From the NCBI GenBank assembly GCA_029817715.1, contig JARUPY010000538.1:8618001-8682000 (forward strand): 64,000 bases of DNA, in the 5' to 3' direction. The stretch is from Melastoma dodecandrum. Lineage: Eukaryota; Streptophyta; Magnoliopsida; Myrtales; Melastomataceae. Below are positions 1 to 10,580 of the stretch, piece after piece (positions within the stretch are counted from its first letter, which is position 1; each line of letters begins with the position of its first letter). Both the position numbers and the translations under genes were made by a program. The notes under the pieces are model-generated. The model had not been told where the DNA came from and ran no database searches. It was given only the letters and a program-made list of their open reading frames with translations.

Positions 1-181
1 GATAATTTTGTGTGTGTGAGGTGTGTTGTGATTGAATGGAGAGGCCTCTATATATAGGATTCCAAGGCTGATTTTTTAACCCAATGGGGCTTAAGATGAT
101 AAGAGAGAAGAGATAATTTTGTGTGTGTGAGGTGTGTTGTGATTGAATGGAGAGACCTCTATATATAGGATTCCAAGGCTC
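1..181. repeat. Tandem duplication, about 69-bp unit, 111-bp spacing
   Basis: Bases 1-69 recur at 112-180 with a single visible G/A difference. Each copy runs from a GT-rich stretch to a TATATATAGG tract. The first copy starts at the window edge, so the array may continue to the left. Function unknown; it looks like a promoter-proximal or LTR-type segment that was duplicated. Confidence 0.85.
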
Positions 182-389
182 GTTTAAATTAGGAAGCTGG
201 TCATATCTTATAAAGCAACTTCTCGTGGACCGGGCTATGGGCCGGGCTTGAATTTGGGCTTAGTTTTGGCCCAAAATACTTTGTTTGGATGGGGTAGCAT
301 CATTTTCTTGGATATGATTTCATGGCCCGTTTATATTGTCCATACAAATTGGATATTAGGCGTGATAGGTAGCCCATATTATGATGACA

Positions 390-1098
390 AATTTTTTGAT
401 GTCTACACCAACAAAATCGTTATTTGAAGTAGCTAGTTGATGTTCATGTGTACAACTTCTCATGAAATCGATACATCAAATAGCGAGGACCTAAGTTACC
501 AAGAAAATCGTTATTTGAAGTAGCGAGTTCCCGTGTAATAGGGGCCTCCCTTCCAAAATTGAACCAAGTGTAAAATTTGCTCTTTTTGTGGGAGGAGTGG
601 CTTTCTTAAGCCCTTAAGAAGGTCACTATTTGAAGTAGGGATTTCTTTCTTGTAAAAATAAATGGGCAAAATTTAATAGGAAAAATTTAAGAGATATTTT
701 TTAAGAAGAAAGTATCTATTTCAAGTAGCGATTTTCTCTAGTTAAAAAATTGGAAGAAAAATGTAAGGGTTATACTTTCTGAAGAAGGAAGTCGAGTAGG
801 GCTTCTTGGATATCTAAATTAATTCGGTAAATAAAAAAATATAAATTTTATTTTTTTAAAGAAAATTACTTCTTGAAGTAACAACTTTCTTCTTCATTAA
901 AATAACTCTTAGATTTTCCCCCTCCAAATTTCACCATGAAATTTGTCCTTCTCTTCCAAGTAGCGATTTCGTGGCTTACGAGCTTGAAGTAGCAATTTTC
1001 TTCGTGACTTATGAGCTTGAAGTAGTGATTTCATGAGAAGTTGTGTACATGGACATCAACTCGGTAATTCAAGTAGCGACATTGGTTGAGACTAAGAA
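390..1098. repeat. Foldback-like cluster of GAAGTAGCGATT repeats
   Basis: The arms at about 390-467 and 1021-1098 are inverted copies of each other, sharing for example ACAACTTCTCATGAAATC and GTTGATGT-CATGT. Between and within them a motif close to TTTGAAGTAGCGATTT is repeated at least eight times with variation (near 425, 510, 628, 718, 880, 960, 988 and 1020), in both orientations. No coding sequence is visible. It may be a foldback or MITE-type element, or several overlapping insertions of one palindromic repeat. Confidence 0.6.
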
Positions 1099-1744
1099 AA
1101 TCACTATTTCAAATATCGAGTCAAGGGTAGTAAACCATGAAATTTCAAAATTATTATCGTATTTAAAAATATTATTTAATGATTACATTCGTTATATTTT
1201 TGTCATTAAAGATTAATTAGTAATGTAACGGATGGATTAGACGTGGGATAAGATATTTTTTTTATGCGTTAAGATATTTATGGCAAGAAAATGCAATTAG
1301 ACGTGGGATTGTCTGATGGTCTGATTGTCGGAGCATCAAAAGGGGAATGAAAAATAGTGAGGGGGATTTTGTCTAAAAACTGTAGAAAATTTCCCGAAAG
1401 AAAAGAGCACGTAAGATTTAAGTTTTGCTTCCGTATTTTTCTTCTTCCTCGATCCAAGAGGCTAGCACCTACCGGATCGTTAAGTGTTCGTGATCACGTG
1501 CGCGTGGATACCGCTAGAGTCACACGTGGGGCTCTCGATCGATTATTCTTCATTACAGTTTTTGTTTCGTCGGAAATTATAAGTTACAGCTTCCGGGTAA
1601 GAATTTTATTACATATTTTCTTATAATATAATATACGTATTATGATCTGATTATTTTGGGCATGAAAGTTAAAGTTTTTATTTCCGCTGCGCCCTAAATC
1701 TAACAGGAGCACGCTCCACATGTCCCTTCATGCTCTCACACGCC
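1099..1744. other. Gene-free stretch, possible LTR 3'-end remnant
   Basis: The 89-codon open frame at 1357-1626 has no recognisable domain. The sequence around 1500-1706 has the look of an R/U5 region ending TAAATCTAACA, but no primer-binding site follows and no second copy was found. It is recorded as unassigned, possibly a solo LTR fragment. Confidence 0.25.
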
Positions 1745-1893
1745 GAGGGCGGGATCAAGGCTAACCGGTCGGTCCCCTTCATCATGTATACCTACCGAGA
1801 GCGGGATTGAAAATCAACCGGGCCTCTCTTCTTTGTCACTCCTAGGGCGGGAACAAGTTCAACTGGTCCCCTCATTCTTCATTTTGTTGCTCC
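1745..1893. repeat. Three imperfect tandem copies of a ~50-bp GGGCGGGA unit
   Basis: Units begin at about 1745, 1797 and 1844. Each has the form GAGGGCGGGA, then about ten bases, then AACCGGTC or a close variant, then a CCCCTCATTCTTC-like pyrimidine run. A fourth partial unit may follow at 1893. There is no ORF across them. Confidence 0.6.
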
Positions 1894-2829
1894 TTTGAGC
1901 GACGGGGGAACGATTTTGGGGCGTCTTGCTCGTACCACACTCGTCCCATAAACGTCCCCAACACATCCCACTCAATTTCATATCCGTTCCCTTTATAATT
2001 TTGCCGTCACTATTTTGACCAAGATTATCCCTCAAACTAAAGATCGTCTTGAGAAAATAATTATCCAGAATATCTTTTAATGTCATTCTTAATCTAATAG
2101 AATCATTTATTTTAAATTATATGACGATATTTTTCGATCAATTTTGACCCTGGGTCACCGCCCGCCTACCAACGCCTTATCGCCTGACTTGCACCGCGAG
2201 CGCCCTTACCTTGCATTCAATTTCCCTTTGGGCTATTCCATGTTTTCATGTTGGGACAAGTGAGGGGAGATGGTAACCATCCCCACGCTATCCTCGTCGC
2301 TCTTTTCAAGAAGTTCATTTACCTTTCTTTCCATACTTCGTTCAGCTCCACTCCCAAGTTGCACTCATACATTCTAAAATAAGTAAAAGTAAGGTCATTT
2401 CACCAAGCACTTAATATAAGGTGTGACGGAGTCAACCAAATGATCGCATAAAACTTAACAGGCAACATGCACCGTCTCGTATACCTTAACACAACCCGAT
2501 TTATAAATTAATAATTGATTATACCCTTATATGAATTTTTATTAAAACAAAACAAAATAATAAAACTAAAAAAAAATTCTAACATTAATGTAAAATATTT
2601 GATCTTATAGTACAAAGAATTTGCCTTCAAGCACGAAATAATTGTAAGTAATAATATTATGCCATTATTCGGAATTATGTAGTAATTTTTGGCATGCCTA
2701 TAACATGTTAATATGTTTACAATGGTTTCGTTAAGCTTTACTAGGAATATGTTTATCTTGTTTGTGCATTTTTATTCCAATGAAGAAGTTTTGTGAAGTA
2801 CAAAAAATATGGTTGTCCCTCTCTGCTTA
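1894..2829. other. Intergenic, nothing recognised
   Basis: AT-rich sequence with only short chance open frames. No LTR boundary, RNA gene or protein motif was seen. Confidence 0.5.
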
Positions 2830-3816
2830 TTCGGAGAGTTCACAATCATCAGTCACCTCGTCGTTCGAGACATGCGTGTAGCCAGCAGAAGGTTTAGCAA
2901 CAAGGACTCTCCGATGGCCTGGAGCTTTTTTATCATAACTTCTAGAGACTTAGCAGAGATCTCCTAAGCCACATGAGTAGGCTCATCAACAATAATGAGC
3001 ACATCAAATGGCAAAATCTCATCATCAGGATGATTCATGGGGTCAGCTTTGAAGCCTTAGCCTTCGCAGACGGTGAGGCGTCGAATTTCGACAGCCTCTT
3101 GAGGTTTTTGGTCGTAGGCACCGTTGAATAATCTTGGAGAGAGATAAATTGAGAAAAAAAAAAAGAAATTTAGGGCTTCTGAAAAGGGACATTCGAAGTA
3201 AGAAGAAATAAAATATAGGCTTAACTAAAATATTTTTGTGATCCTCACGAATCTATGATTAGATAGGATCTACCCATCAGACATAGAAAAATAAATCTTT
3301 TCTTTATTTTTGATAATTGATTTCAAAATCAAATTATAATCATAAGAACTCGTTAAGTAGTAGAAAGTAACCTTTTATGCTGAAAGTTCTTTACATGTTG
3401 GTTTTGTGATTAAGTTCAGAAACATGAATTTCCTTATTAATTAAATTGACATGAGTCTTTTGTACCAAGCTTTTATACATAACATTCTATTCTAAGTTGA
3501 GAAATATGAGTATCTCATCTTAGATAGTTGGCGTTTGAGTTATTTTTTCAAGCTAAGCTACAGAAGGTCAACCTCTTACCCATAGATTTTGTAGTGTTAA
3601 GAATAACCCATTGCCTTAGCTTAAAGGTTAAGGTCTTAGACTAGATGAAAAATTCTGAAGTCCTCCCTAATAAACTCAAATTGTTTTTTTTTTATAAGTA
3701 AGTCAATTTTTTTTTTTATCTAGAAGCTTGATGGATGTTAGCCAATTGACGTTATTTATTGATGTATTCAATAAATACAAAACCTTTTTGTATATTGTTC
3801 CTCAAAAAATAAAGTA
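2830..3816 (-). mobile_element. Sirevirus (copia) relic, pol end plus extra-ORF fragment
   Basis: Read on the minus strand, 3816-3740 is a decayed RNase H tail (EYINK then RQLANI). It matches the end of pol in the Sirevirus at 57330-57410. The sequence 3350-3620 parallels the untranslated spacer at 56930-57300, including GTTCAGAAACAT and TCTTAGATAG-TGG-GTTTGAG. Further left, 2830-3135 holds minus-strand coding-like sequence in shifted frames (KPSAGYTHVSNDEVTDD; LPFDVLIIVDEPTHV) that fits the start of the extra ORF carried downstream of pol by that family. The homology stops abruptly near 3816. Confidence 0.7.
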
Positions 3817-4442
3817 CGAGTACAATGTTGTCGCGGGTGGATCCTGTTTCCGGTCTCCCTTGACGATAAGACTTCGGATTTTGAAAAAAATTGTAGGAGT
3901 CGCCACTAATCTATTTTAAGTTCATGTTAGAAAAAACTTTCGTTTAGGTTCGAGAATTAGGAATTACTAAATCGCATGCATCACAGAGAAAATGGAGGTC
4001 TTTATTGTATGTTTTCAATGTCCGAATTTATTAGAGCTCGGTTTTAGAAAATAAACTATTTGAAATTAAAAAAAAATGGTCTTGAGCTCATTAATGCTTA
4101 AAAGTCTATGTGAATCATTTTAAGAAAATATTTACCGTTAAAAATTAATTTTGGCCAAAACGCAAGCAACATAGATTTATTAATGCCCTTAACAATTTCT
4201 AAGATGAATTGTATCCAAGAGAGAACCAGATGAAGAATGAGCAAATTTTGTACCATGGAACGCCCCCGTTAGCATTTATACCTCATGGTGCTGTTCTATA
4301 TTAGGTTTACAGCAAACCTGGCGTTGATGCCGAACATTGGTGAGTGCGAAGTCATCTTCAGAGAGTCTTAATATTCGAGAATCTAAATAAACCCTCGAAT
4401 ATAAAATATCGTTAATTCTTGTCTTGAAAACGTTGAACAGAA
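3817..4442. other. Intergenic; GGAGTCGCCAC leader-like segment
   Basis: About 3895-3990 contains GTAGGAGTCGCCACTAATC followed by a run resembling the untranslated leader of large plant LTR elements. A related stretch, reverse oriented, lies at 15240-15600. No gene was recognised. Confidence 0.3.
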
Positions 4443-4472
4443 TGCGTGCCTTGGTTGTCCGTAAGGCACGCA
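4443..4472. repeat. Perfect 10-bp stem hairpin
   Basis: TGCGTGCCTT at 4443-4452 and AAGGCACGCA at 4463-4472 are exact reverse complements around a 10-nt loop. The hairpin sits inside a 66-codon plus-strand open frame (4424-4624) with no recognised family. It could be a chance palindrome, a MITE relic or an RNA hairpin. Confidence 0.7.
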
Positions 4473-5151
4473 CCCGAAATATCTGCATAGAATCAAAACA
4501 ACGAACTAAAACGCCCGAAGAATTTTTGAAACATGAAAAATTGATAGATGAATTATACCACGTGATTCAAAAATACAATGAAAGTGATCATGTTAGTAAA
4601 GCATTAGAAAGTCATACAGCCTGATCGTAAACCCCTCCCCAACGTGACTGTAACTAATCGGTGATCACATAATATGAGTTCACAATGGATAACAGTTAAA
4701 GTCGCAATAAGACAATTGAAAGAAATCAAATTATAAATTCAATTTAATGAAAAGTGGAATTATTTGACAAATATTGAATACGTTGGACCGAACCTCAAAT
4801 AAAAAAGGTATTGATCAAAATCAGGATAAAAGGTATATTGATCAAACTACAATCCCACCCAAATCAGACGAAGGAAAAATCCAAAAATGAAAACCCAATT
4901 CAGACGGTAGGCAAAGAAGAGGCAATAGGTTTACTTACATCGCTTAGTTCGTCCAAGGTGGATGAAGACCTCCTCCGTTGAAGTGATGAGTCGCGCAGAG
5001 GATGGGCTCCGAGGGATTTTGGGTTACGATTACACAGTCTCGGATCTGGGTTACTTGAAGCTGATTTAGAGCTTGCTGGAAATTGAGGAATGGAACCCCT
5101 CGTCCGCTATAGGGAGCCGGTATTGGGCTAACCGGAAGGAGGTCGGGGCTG
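4473..5151. other. No assigned gene; 5'-UTR-like sequence on minus strand
   Basis: The open frame to 4624 encodes a charged peptide of no known family. On the minus strand 5150-4930 is CT-rich and ends in AGCGATGTAAGTAAACC, which reads like a plant first exon with a splice donor. No protein-coding exon could be tied to it, so this is only a hint of a host promoter beside the El-1 insertion. Confidence 0.25.
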
Positions 5152-5679
5152 TGATACTAGAATTGCTAGTTTAACTCGGCGAAACTGAACCAAAAGTCAT
5201 CGAACGGAAAACTACAACCCACAGAAGTTTGTACTTCAAACAATAGTAAGAAAAATAGAATAAGGAAGGTCATACGCTAGACTCATCTCCTGCTACTCAT
5301 CTCTTGCTCCTCCGGTACCGCTTCCATCCACTCTCCCCCACCTCCTCCATCCTTATCCTCATCTTTATCTTTCTTTTAACCACCCCGCGTGCACAGTTTG
5401 TTGGGGAGTTTGTTAGCCTGTCCTCCGTCTTTCTTATTTCCCGTTCCCTCCTTTCGTCTTTCACTTATCTTCTCTTTTTTACTTTCGTCCTCCGCGACCT
5501 TCATTAGCCATGTTCCTCCGAAAGGCTACACACTTCCGGCTCACGTACTTCCAGCCCACTTCCCTTGGCAGCGTCCCCAACTCCTTGGCCCATCGTACTT
5601 CCTACCATTAAAACGGTTAATGATTCCCCTGCTGCTATTTCCACTGCGTTTTCTTCTTCCACCTCAATTCCTCGTATCA
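5152..5679 (-). repeat. El-1 3' LTR
   Basis: Starts TGATACTAG and ends CTCGTATCA on the plus strand, giving TG...CA termini with inverted TGATAC/GTATCA ends. It aligns throughout with 10070-10580, differing by scattered substitutions and small indels (528 versus 511 bp). The divergence indicates the insertion is not recent. Confidence 0.9.
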
Positions 5680-5681
5680 AT

Positions 5682-5693
5682 ACCTCCCTCTCA
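5682..5693 (-). other. El-1 polypurine tract
   Basis: On the minus strand GAGAGGGAGG lies directly inside the 3' LTR, the usual position for the plus-strand DNA primer in LTR elements. Confidence 0.75.
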
Positions 5694-5833
5694 ACATCAC
5701 CCTTGTCCTCAAGGGTGAGATACGGAAACCTTTGCTGGAGATCATATAAAAATTCCCACGTAGCCAACTGTTCAGGTTGATTGCACCATTTCACAAGGAC
5801 CATGGTAGCAGCCTGTTGTTTCCGCTTCATCAT
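5690..5833 (-). pseudogene. El-1 chromodomain at integrase C-terminus
   Basis: The minus-strand frame contains VLVKW followed by P and ATWE, then a hydrophobic stretch ending in LEDK. This is the pattern of the chromodomain carried at the integrase C-terminus of chromoviruses, which is thought to steer integration to particular chromatin. It is separated from the integrase frame by stops. The same open frame then runs through the polypurine tract into the LTR. Confidence 0.65.
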
Positions 5834-6009
5834 CTTCCGCTGCAGAATGTATTCTGGAACTAAGGTCGCATCCTCAGTGGCCTGTAATTGAGAAGAAAAA
5901 CTATCTGCAGTGCTCAGAAACTACTTCAGTCGGGAAACATGGATGGTGGGGTGAATTTTAGAGTCACGGGGCAGATCCAATTTGTATGCTACTGCTCCCA
6001 ACTTATCAA

Positions 6010-6684
6010 TTACCATGTAAGGGCAATAGTATAATGGACTAAGTTTGTTGCAGTGCCGCCCCTCCCCGAACTCTGCTTATGTAATTGGAGATTAACATAT
6101 ACGTAGTCACCAATGTTGAAGCTACGTTCTGATCTCTTCTTGTCTGCAATCTGTTTCAATCCGTTTTGAGCCCGATGGATGTGAGAACGCAGTAGCTGGA
6201 TCACAGCTTCCTTGTCTGTTAATTCCCTGTCAACCTTGACATTGGCAGCCGTTCCCCTGATGTATGGAAAATGCACCGGTGGTTCATAACCATACAAGGC
6301 TTGGAATGGGGTCATGCGTATTACAGAATGATGAGTGGTATTATACCACCACTCAGCCAATGCTAACAATTTGCTCCAGATGGCTGGACAGTCCGCACAA
6401 AAACATCGCAAGTATGTCTTCAAACAACAGTTAACTACCTTGGACTGGCCATCAGTTTGCGGATGATATGCAATCGATAAACACAATTCCATACCCTGTA
6501 GCTGGAATAACTGCTGACAGAAGTCACTTAAAAAAATTGTATCCCTGTCACTGGTAATCGTGTGCGGCAGAGCATGCAATTTGTAGACATTAGTAAGGAA
6601 AGCCTCAGCCACAGTTGAGGCCGTGTAAGGATGCTTCAAAGCTATGAAATGGGCAAACTTCGTGAGCCTATCCACAATGACCAT
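6010..6684 (-). pseudogene. El-1 integrase core
   Basis: Encodes the catalytic core of a Ty3/gypsy integrase. The first acidic residue is in VDRLTKFAHF and the second in SDRD. The third position reads HPQTDGQSKVVN, where the family has glutamate, so the DDE triad is incomplete. The C-terminal part (FQALYGYEPP onward) is normal in layout. The frame is split from the zinc-binding domain upstream by stop codons near 6690-6810. Confidence 0.85.
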
Positions 6685-6811
6685 AATAACTTCCTTTCCT
6701 TGCTATTTCGGTAAACCCACGATAAAATCTATGCTTATGTCTGCCCAAAATTTCAGTGGGTATGGGTAGAGGTTACAACAAACTAGGGTAAGATGCATGG
6801 TCATACTTACA

Positions 6812-7450
6812 TCACTGGCATATATCGCAAGACTTGATAGACAGACCTATATCCATCTCCATACCCTTCCAGTAGCAAAAACTGGATATTTTCTTCAGAG
6901 TTGCATTTACTCCTGAATGGCCTCCTGCCGCTGATGCATGAAACATATTAACTATGTTCTGTCTGAGATGCAACTCTGCCCCAATCACTAACTTTCCTTT
7001 CCGCAGCAACTGCTCATGCTTCCACACAAATTTAGTGCTTTTCCCATTCTGTACCTGCTGTAATACTTCTTGCAAGGCTTTATCAATTTGCCAACTTGCA
7101 GCAATTTCACCAAGTAAGGTGCCTTGCTGCAGGTTAACTATTATGGACATAACTTCCACACCTGGGATGCGGGACAGAGCATCTGCAACAACATTGTCTT
7201 TTCCCTTCTTGTAACTAATTTCGTAATCAAACCCATCTAGTTTCGCGTATACAATTGACAGCAACTCCTTTTCGTAAACTGACAAGGCAAGATATCGTGG
7301 TGCTAGAGCCTTACTTATAAATGATATAATGTGGCCGCCTTGCATCAAGACTCCTCCGATCCCTACAGAACTCGCATCCGTTTCTACTATGAACTCCCTT
7401 GAAAAATCTGGTAGAGCGAGAACGGGGGTCATTGTCATCGCCTCCTTCAA
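6812..7450 (-). pseudogene. El-1 RNase H and integrase zinc-binding domain
   Basis: Begins with the RNase H motif ETDASSVGIGGVL, which holds the first catalytic Asp. It ends with the HHCC finger of integrase (HSGVNATLKK...CDICQ). Between SIVYA and DGFDYEISYKKGKDN roughly 45-50 residues normally present in RNase H are missing, in frame, so the nuclease is truncated internally. Confidence 0.85.
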
Positions 7451-7507
7451 CTGTAAAAACGCCTCCTGTGCTTGTGGACCCCATTGGAATGCATCCTTTT
7501 TTAGTAG

Positions 7508-8456
7508 TTATGTCAGCGGTTTGCTGATGACACCGTATCCACAGACAAATCGTCGGTAGCACTCTGTCAATCCCAGGAATCCACGCAACTGCTTAATCTT
7601 TATTGGGGTCAGCCATGCTTGTACATCTTGAACATTCGTGGGGTTAGTCGAAACACCTTCCTTTTGAATGAAATGGCCCAGGTACTCCACCTTCCTTCTC
7701 GCAAAAGGACATATACTCAGCTTTGCATAAAGAGAGTTCCGCTGTAGCACTGTGAGCACTTCGGCCAAGTGTTCCGCATGCGTATTCAGAGTATCACTGT
7801 AGATTAGGATGCCGTCAAAGAAAACCAGTACAAACTTGCGTAGGTGTGGTCTGAAGACATCATTCATCGAGCATTGAAAGGTAGACGGGGCGTTAGTCAG
7901 CCCGAAAGGCATTACGAGGAATTCGTAGTGACCCTCATGCGTACGGAAGGCAGTCTTATGAATGTCATTCTCCTTAACTCTGATATGATGATATCCAGAA
8001 TGCAAATCTAGCTTCGAAAACAAACTTGCACCGTGCAATTCATCCCACAACTCTTCAATTATTGGAATTGGAAACTTGTCCTTGATCGTTTTGCTGTTTA
8101 ACTCCCTGTAATCAACGCAGAGGCGCCAGCTACTATCTTTTTTTTTTAACTAGTGCCATTGGTGAAGAGAATGGGCTAGTGCTTGGTCAAATGATCCCCG
8201 TCTGCAGCATCTCGTGCACCAACTTTTCGATTATATCTTTCTTCCCGCTAGAATATCTATAAGGCCTTAGGTTCAACGCTTGTACCCCTTCCACTAGTGG
8301 TATTGCATGGCCACGCCTCCTCTTTGGGGGTAAACTAGATGGTTCCACAAATACTCCTTGAAATTGATCCACCAACTGTTGTATTACTTTAAGTAGTGGT
8401 TGTATCGTCTGTGACTCCGTTTCTTCCTTCAACTTCGGAATTATCATCATTCCCAT
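7508..8456 (-). pseudogene. El-1 reverse transcriptase
   Basis: The upstream part (8187-8456) carries the N-terminal RT region (FQGVF, LPPKR, LRPYRYSSGKKDIIEKL). The downstream part (7508-8050) carries [32 protein letters not shown] and then FFDGILIYS. The catalytic box in this family is F/YxDD; here the second Asp is Gly, which would abolish polymerisation. The segment between the two frames is interrupted by a T-rich frameshift near 8143. Confidence 0.88.
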
Positions 8457-8678
8457 TTCATTGCCTGTTGTAGCAAGGGATCCTGTAGAAAGTCCCGGCC
8501 GTAAGTGTGACTGTTCGTCCCTCTTTCTGGTATTACACGGTAAGGCTAGGAAAATCCCATAGCACCTTACCCAGGGAATTCAACCACTCTATTCCCAAAA
8601 TCATCTCACATCCCTTAAGGGGCATTAGCAACATGTCAGTTTCGTAAACTTCATCTTGCATAAACCAACGAAATGCCT

Positions 8679-8936
8679 TCACCATTGACTGCAGAACAAC
8701 ATCTCCCCGTTTGCCACAATGACACTCTTACCAGCAACAGCTTGAATTACTCCGCCTACTTGCTTAGCCACCTCCGCATCTAAGAAATTGTGTGTGCTAC
8801 TAGAGTCTACCAGAATTGTCAATTTCTGTTTCTTGTACAGACCTACGACTTTCATAGTGCGATTCTTAAACGACAAAGCAACTCCGTGCAGTGCATGTAA
8901 AGATACTATGGGGGTCTCATCTGCTGCCAACTCCAA
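8679..8936 (-). pseudogene. El-1 aspartic protease
   Basis: The motif ILVDSSSTHNFLD corresponds to the D-S/T-G active site of gypsy proteases (usually DSGSTHNF), with Gly replaced by Ser. It follows the gag zinc finger and precedes RT, the normal order. Confidence 0.75.
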
Positions 8937-8998
8937 TCGCTCATCTGCTTCCTCATTGACGTCAACCTCCAGCGTAATTGAGTACTTTCATCGGCTGT

Positions 8999-10030
8999 TG
9001 CATTTATGACTCATGGTGTAGTTCTCGTCACACCAAAAACACAACCCCTTCTGTCTTTTTTCCTCCATTTCAGCTGCTGTTAATCTCCTGTGCAGGGGCT
9101 GATAAGGTAAGGTGGAACTCCCGCGGACAGCTCTTGTTCGGGGACTGATAAGGTAAGGTAATCTCCTCCAAAATTATTCTGACCGCGGACAGCTCCTTCT
9201 ACCATTCGTCCTCCCGTTGTCCATTTAGGTGGAAGTCTGCTTACAGGTAATACCGCTAATCCCCTTTGTCCCGCCAATGCCTCTGTTCTGGGTGCCTGAA
9301 TGAGTCCATCCCTGCTTCTGTTTGCCAGTACTTCTTCATCATTAGATAAAGTCTTGCCCAGGGAAATAGCTTGTTGTAATGTCCGTGGGTTCAAAACTGT
9401 CAACAGCTTTCTATTCTCTCTTTTCAAACCTCCAATAAACGGAGCAACCAAATCTTCATTCGACAGTTCCACTTTTGTTGCGAGAGACACGAATTCATTG
9501 ACGTATTCCGAAAAACTACCTTTCTCCTTCAGTTCCTTGAGTAAAACGATGGGTCTACTTAACTCATTAGGCCCAAACCGCATGATCATGGCAGACGAGT
9601 ATTCTTCCCAGCTTATTGGTCCCTTCAACACTCTTCCTTTCAGAAATGCGTAACGCCACTCCATTGCCAACCCGAATAAGTGAACAGAGGCTATGCTCAC
9701 CTTTAGCTCGTCTGGTGTATCATCAAGTTCGAAGAATCTCACACTTCGGAATATCCACTCTTGAACATCACTTCCATCAAAAGTCGGAAACTCAACTTGA
9801 GTCTGCCGAGTAATCCTGTCCGTCGGCCACACGACCCGAGATTCCTTCCTATCTTCCAACTCATTTCCTTCTTCCAGACCTTCCAACCTACGACCCTTCA
9901 CTTGGTCCTCAATCGATGAGATCCTCGCATTCATCCCCTCGAATTGTCGAACCGTTTCCTGCAGCATTGCTTTTACCGAATCTGCCTCCACCTGCCCCGA
10001 CTTAGCTCTGGCTCGGTCAGCGACTGGCAT
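8999..10030 (-). pseudogene. El-1 gag with zinc knuckle
   Basis: The probable start is the ATG at 10028-10030, about 25 nt past the primer-binding site. The frame includes the capsid-like region (VEFPTFDGSDVQEWIFR, then WEEYSSAMIMRFGP and the L-K-E-KGSFSEYVNEF block) and continues to 9080. The nucleic-acid finger (CFWCDENYTMSHKC) lies at 8999-9050 after a frame change. Gag would form the virus-like particle. Confidence 0.8.
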
Positions 10031-10055
10031 ACATTGACTGATGGCCGAGCTCGCC

Positions 10056-10067
10056 GCTCTAATACCA
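10056..10067 (-). other. El-1 primer-binding site, initiator tRNA-Met type
   Basis: On the minus strand TGGTATTAGAGC starts two bases after the end of the 5' LTR. It matches the tRNA-iMet-complementary TGGTATCAGAGC with one change. Confidence 0.85.
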
Positions 10068-10069
10068 CT

Positions 10070-10580
10070 TGATACTAGAATTGCTAGTTTAACTCTGCGA
10101 AACTGAACCAAAAGTCAACGAACAGAGAACTACAACCCACAGAAGTTTCTCCTTCAAACAACAGTAAGAAAAATAGAAATAAGGAAGGTCGTACGCTTGA
10201 CTCATCTCCTGCTACTCATCTCTTGCTCCTCCGGTACTGCTTCCATCCACTCTCCCCCCCTCTTCCATCCTTATCCTCATCTTTCTCTTTCTTTTAACCA
10301 CCCCGCGTGCAGAGTTTGTTGGGGAGTTTGTTAGCCTGTCCTCTGTCTTCATTATTTCCTCTTCCCTCCTTTCGTCCTTCACTTATCTCCTCCGCGACCT
10401 TCATTAGCCCTGTTCCTCCGAAAGGCCTACACACTTCCGGCTCACGTACTTCCGGCCCACTTCCCTTGACAGTGTCCCCAACTCCTTGGCCCATCGTACT
10501 TCCTATCGTTAAAACGGTTAATGATTCGCCTGCTGCTATTTCCACTGCGTTTTCTTCTTCAACCTCAATTCCTCGTATCA
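10070..10580 (-). repeat. El-1 5' LTR
   Basis: Direct copy of 5152-5679 in the same orientation, with identical TGATACTAG and CGTATCA ends on the plus strand. The adjacent primer-binding site identifies it as the 5' LTR of a minus-strand element. Confidence 0.9.

Larger units (their letters stand above)
5152..10580 (-). mobile_element. El-1: Ty3/gypsy chromovirus, complete length, defective
   Basis: Two direct LTRs (5152-5679 and 10070-10580) flank gag, protease, RT, RNase H, integrase and chromodomain in the order and minus-strand orientation expected of a Ty3/gypsy chromovirus. The short LTRs and 5.4-kb length would suit the Reina group, but that is inference. The primer-binding site is at 10056-10067 and the polypurine tract at 5682-5693. 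No target-site duplication is visible: flanks are GGCTG on the left and ATGTG on the right. Coding is broken by stops and frameshifts, and key catalytic residues are lost in RT and integrase, so it cannot move autonomously. Confidence 0.92.

Noticed and set aside
1357..1626. 89-codon frame as a gene
   Set aside because: No domain, and the sequence looks like part of an LTR.
1745..1893. CRISPR-like array
   Set aside because: Units are imperfect, without uniform spacers, in a plant genome.
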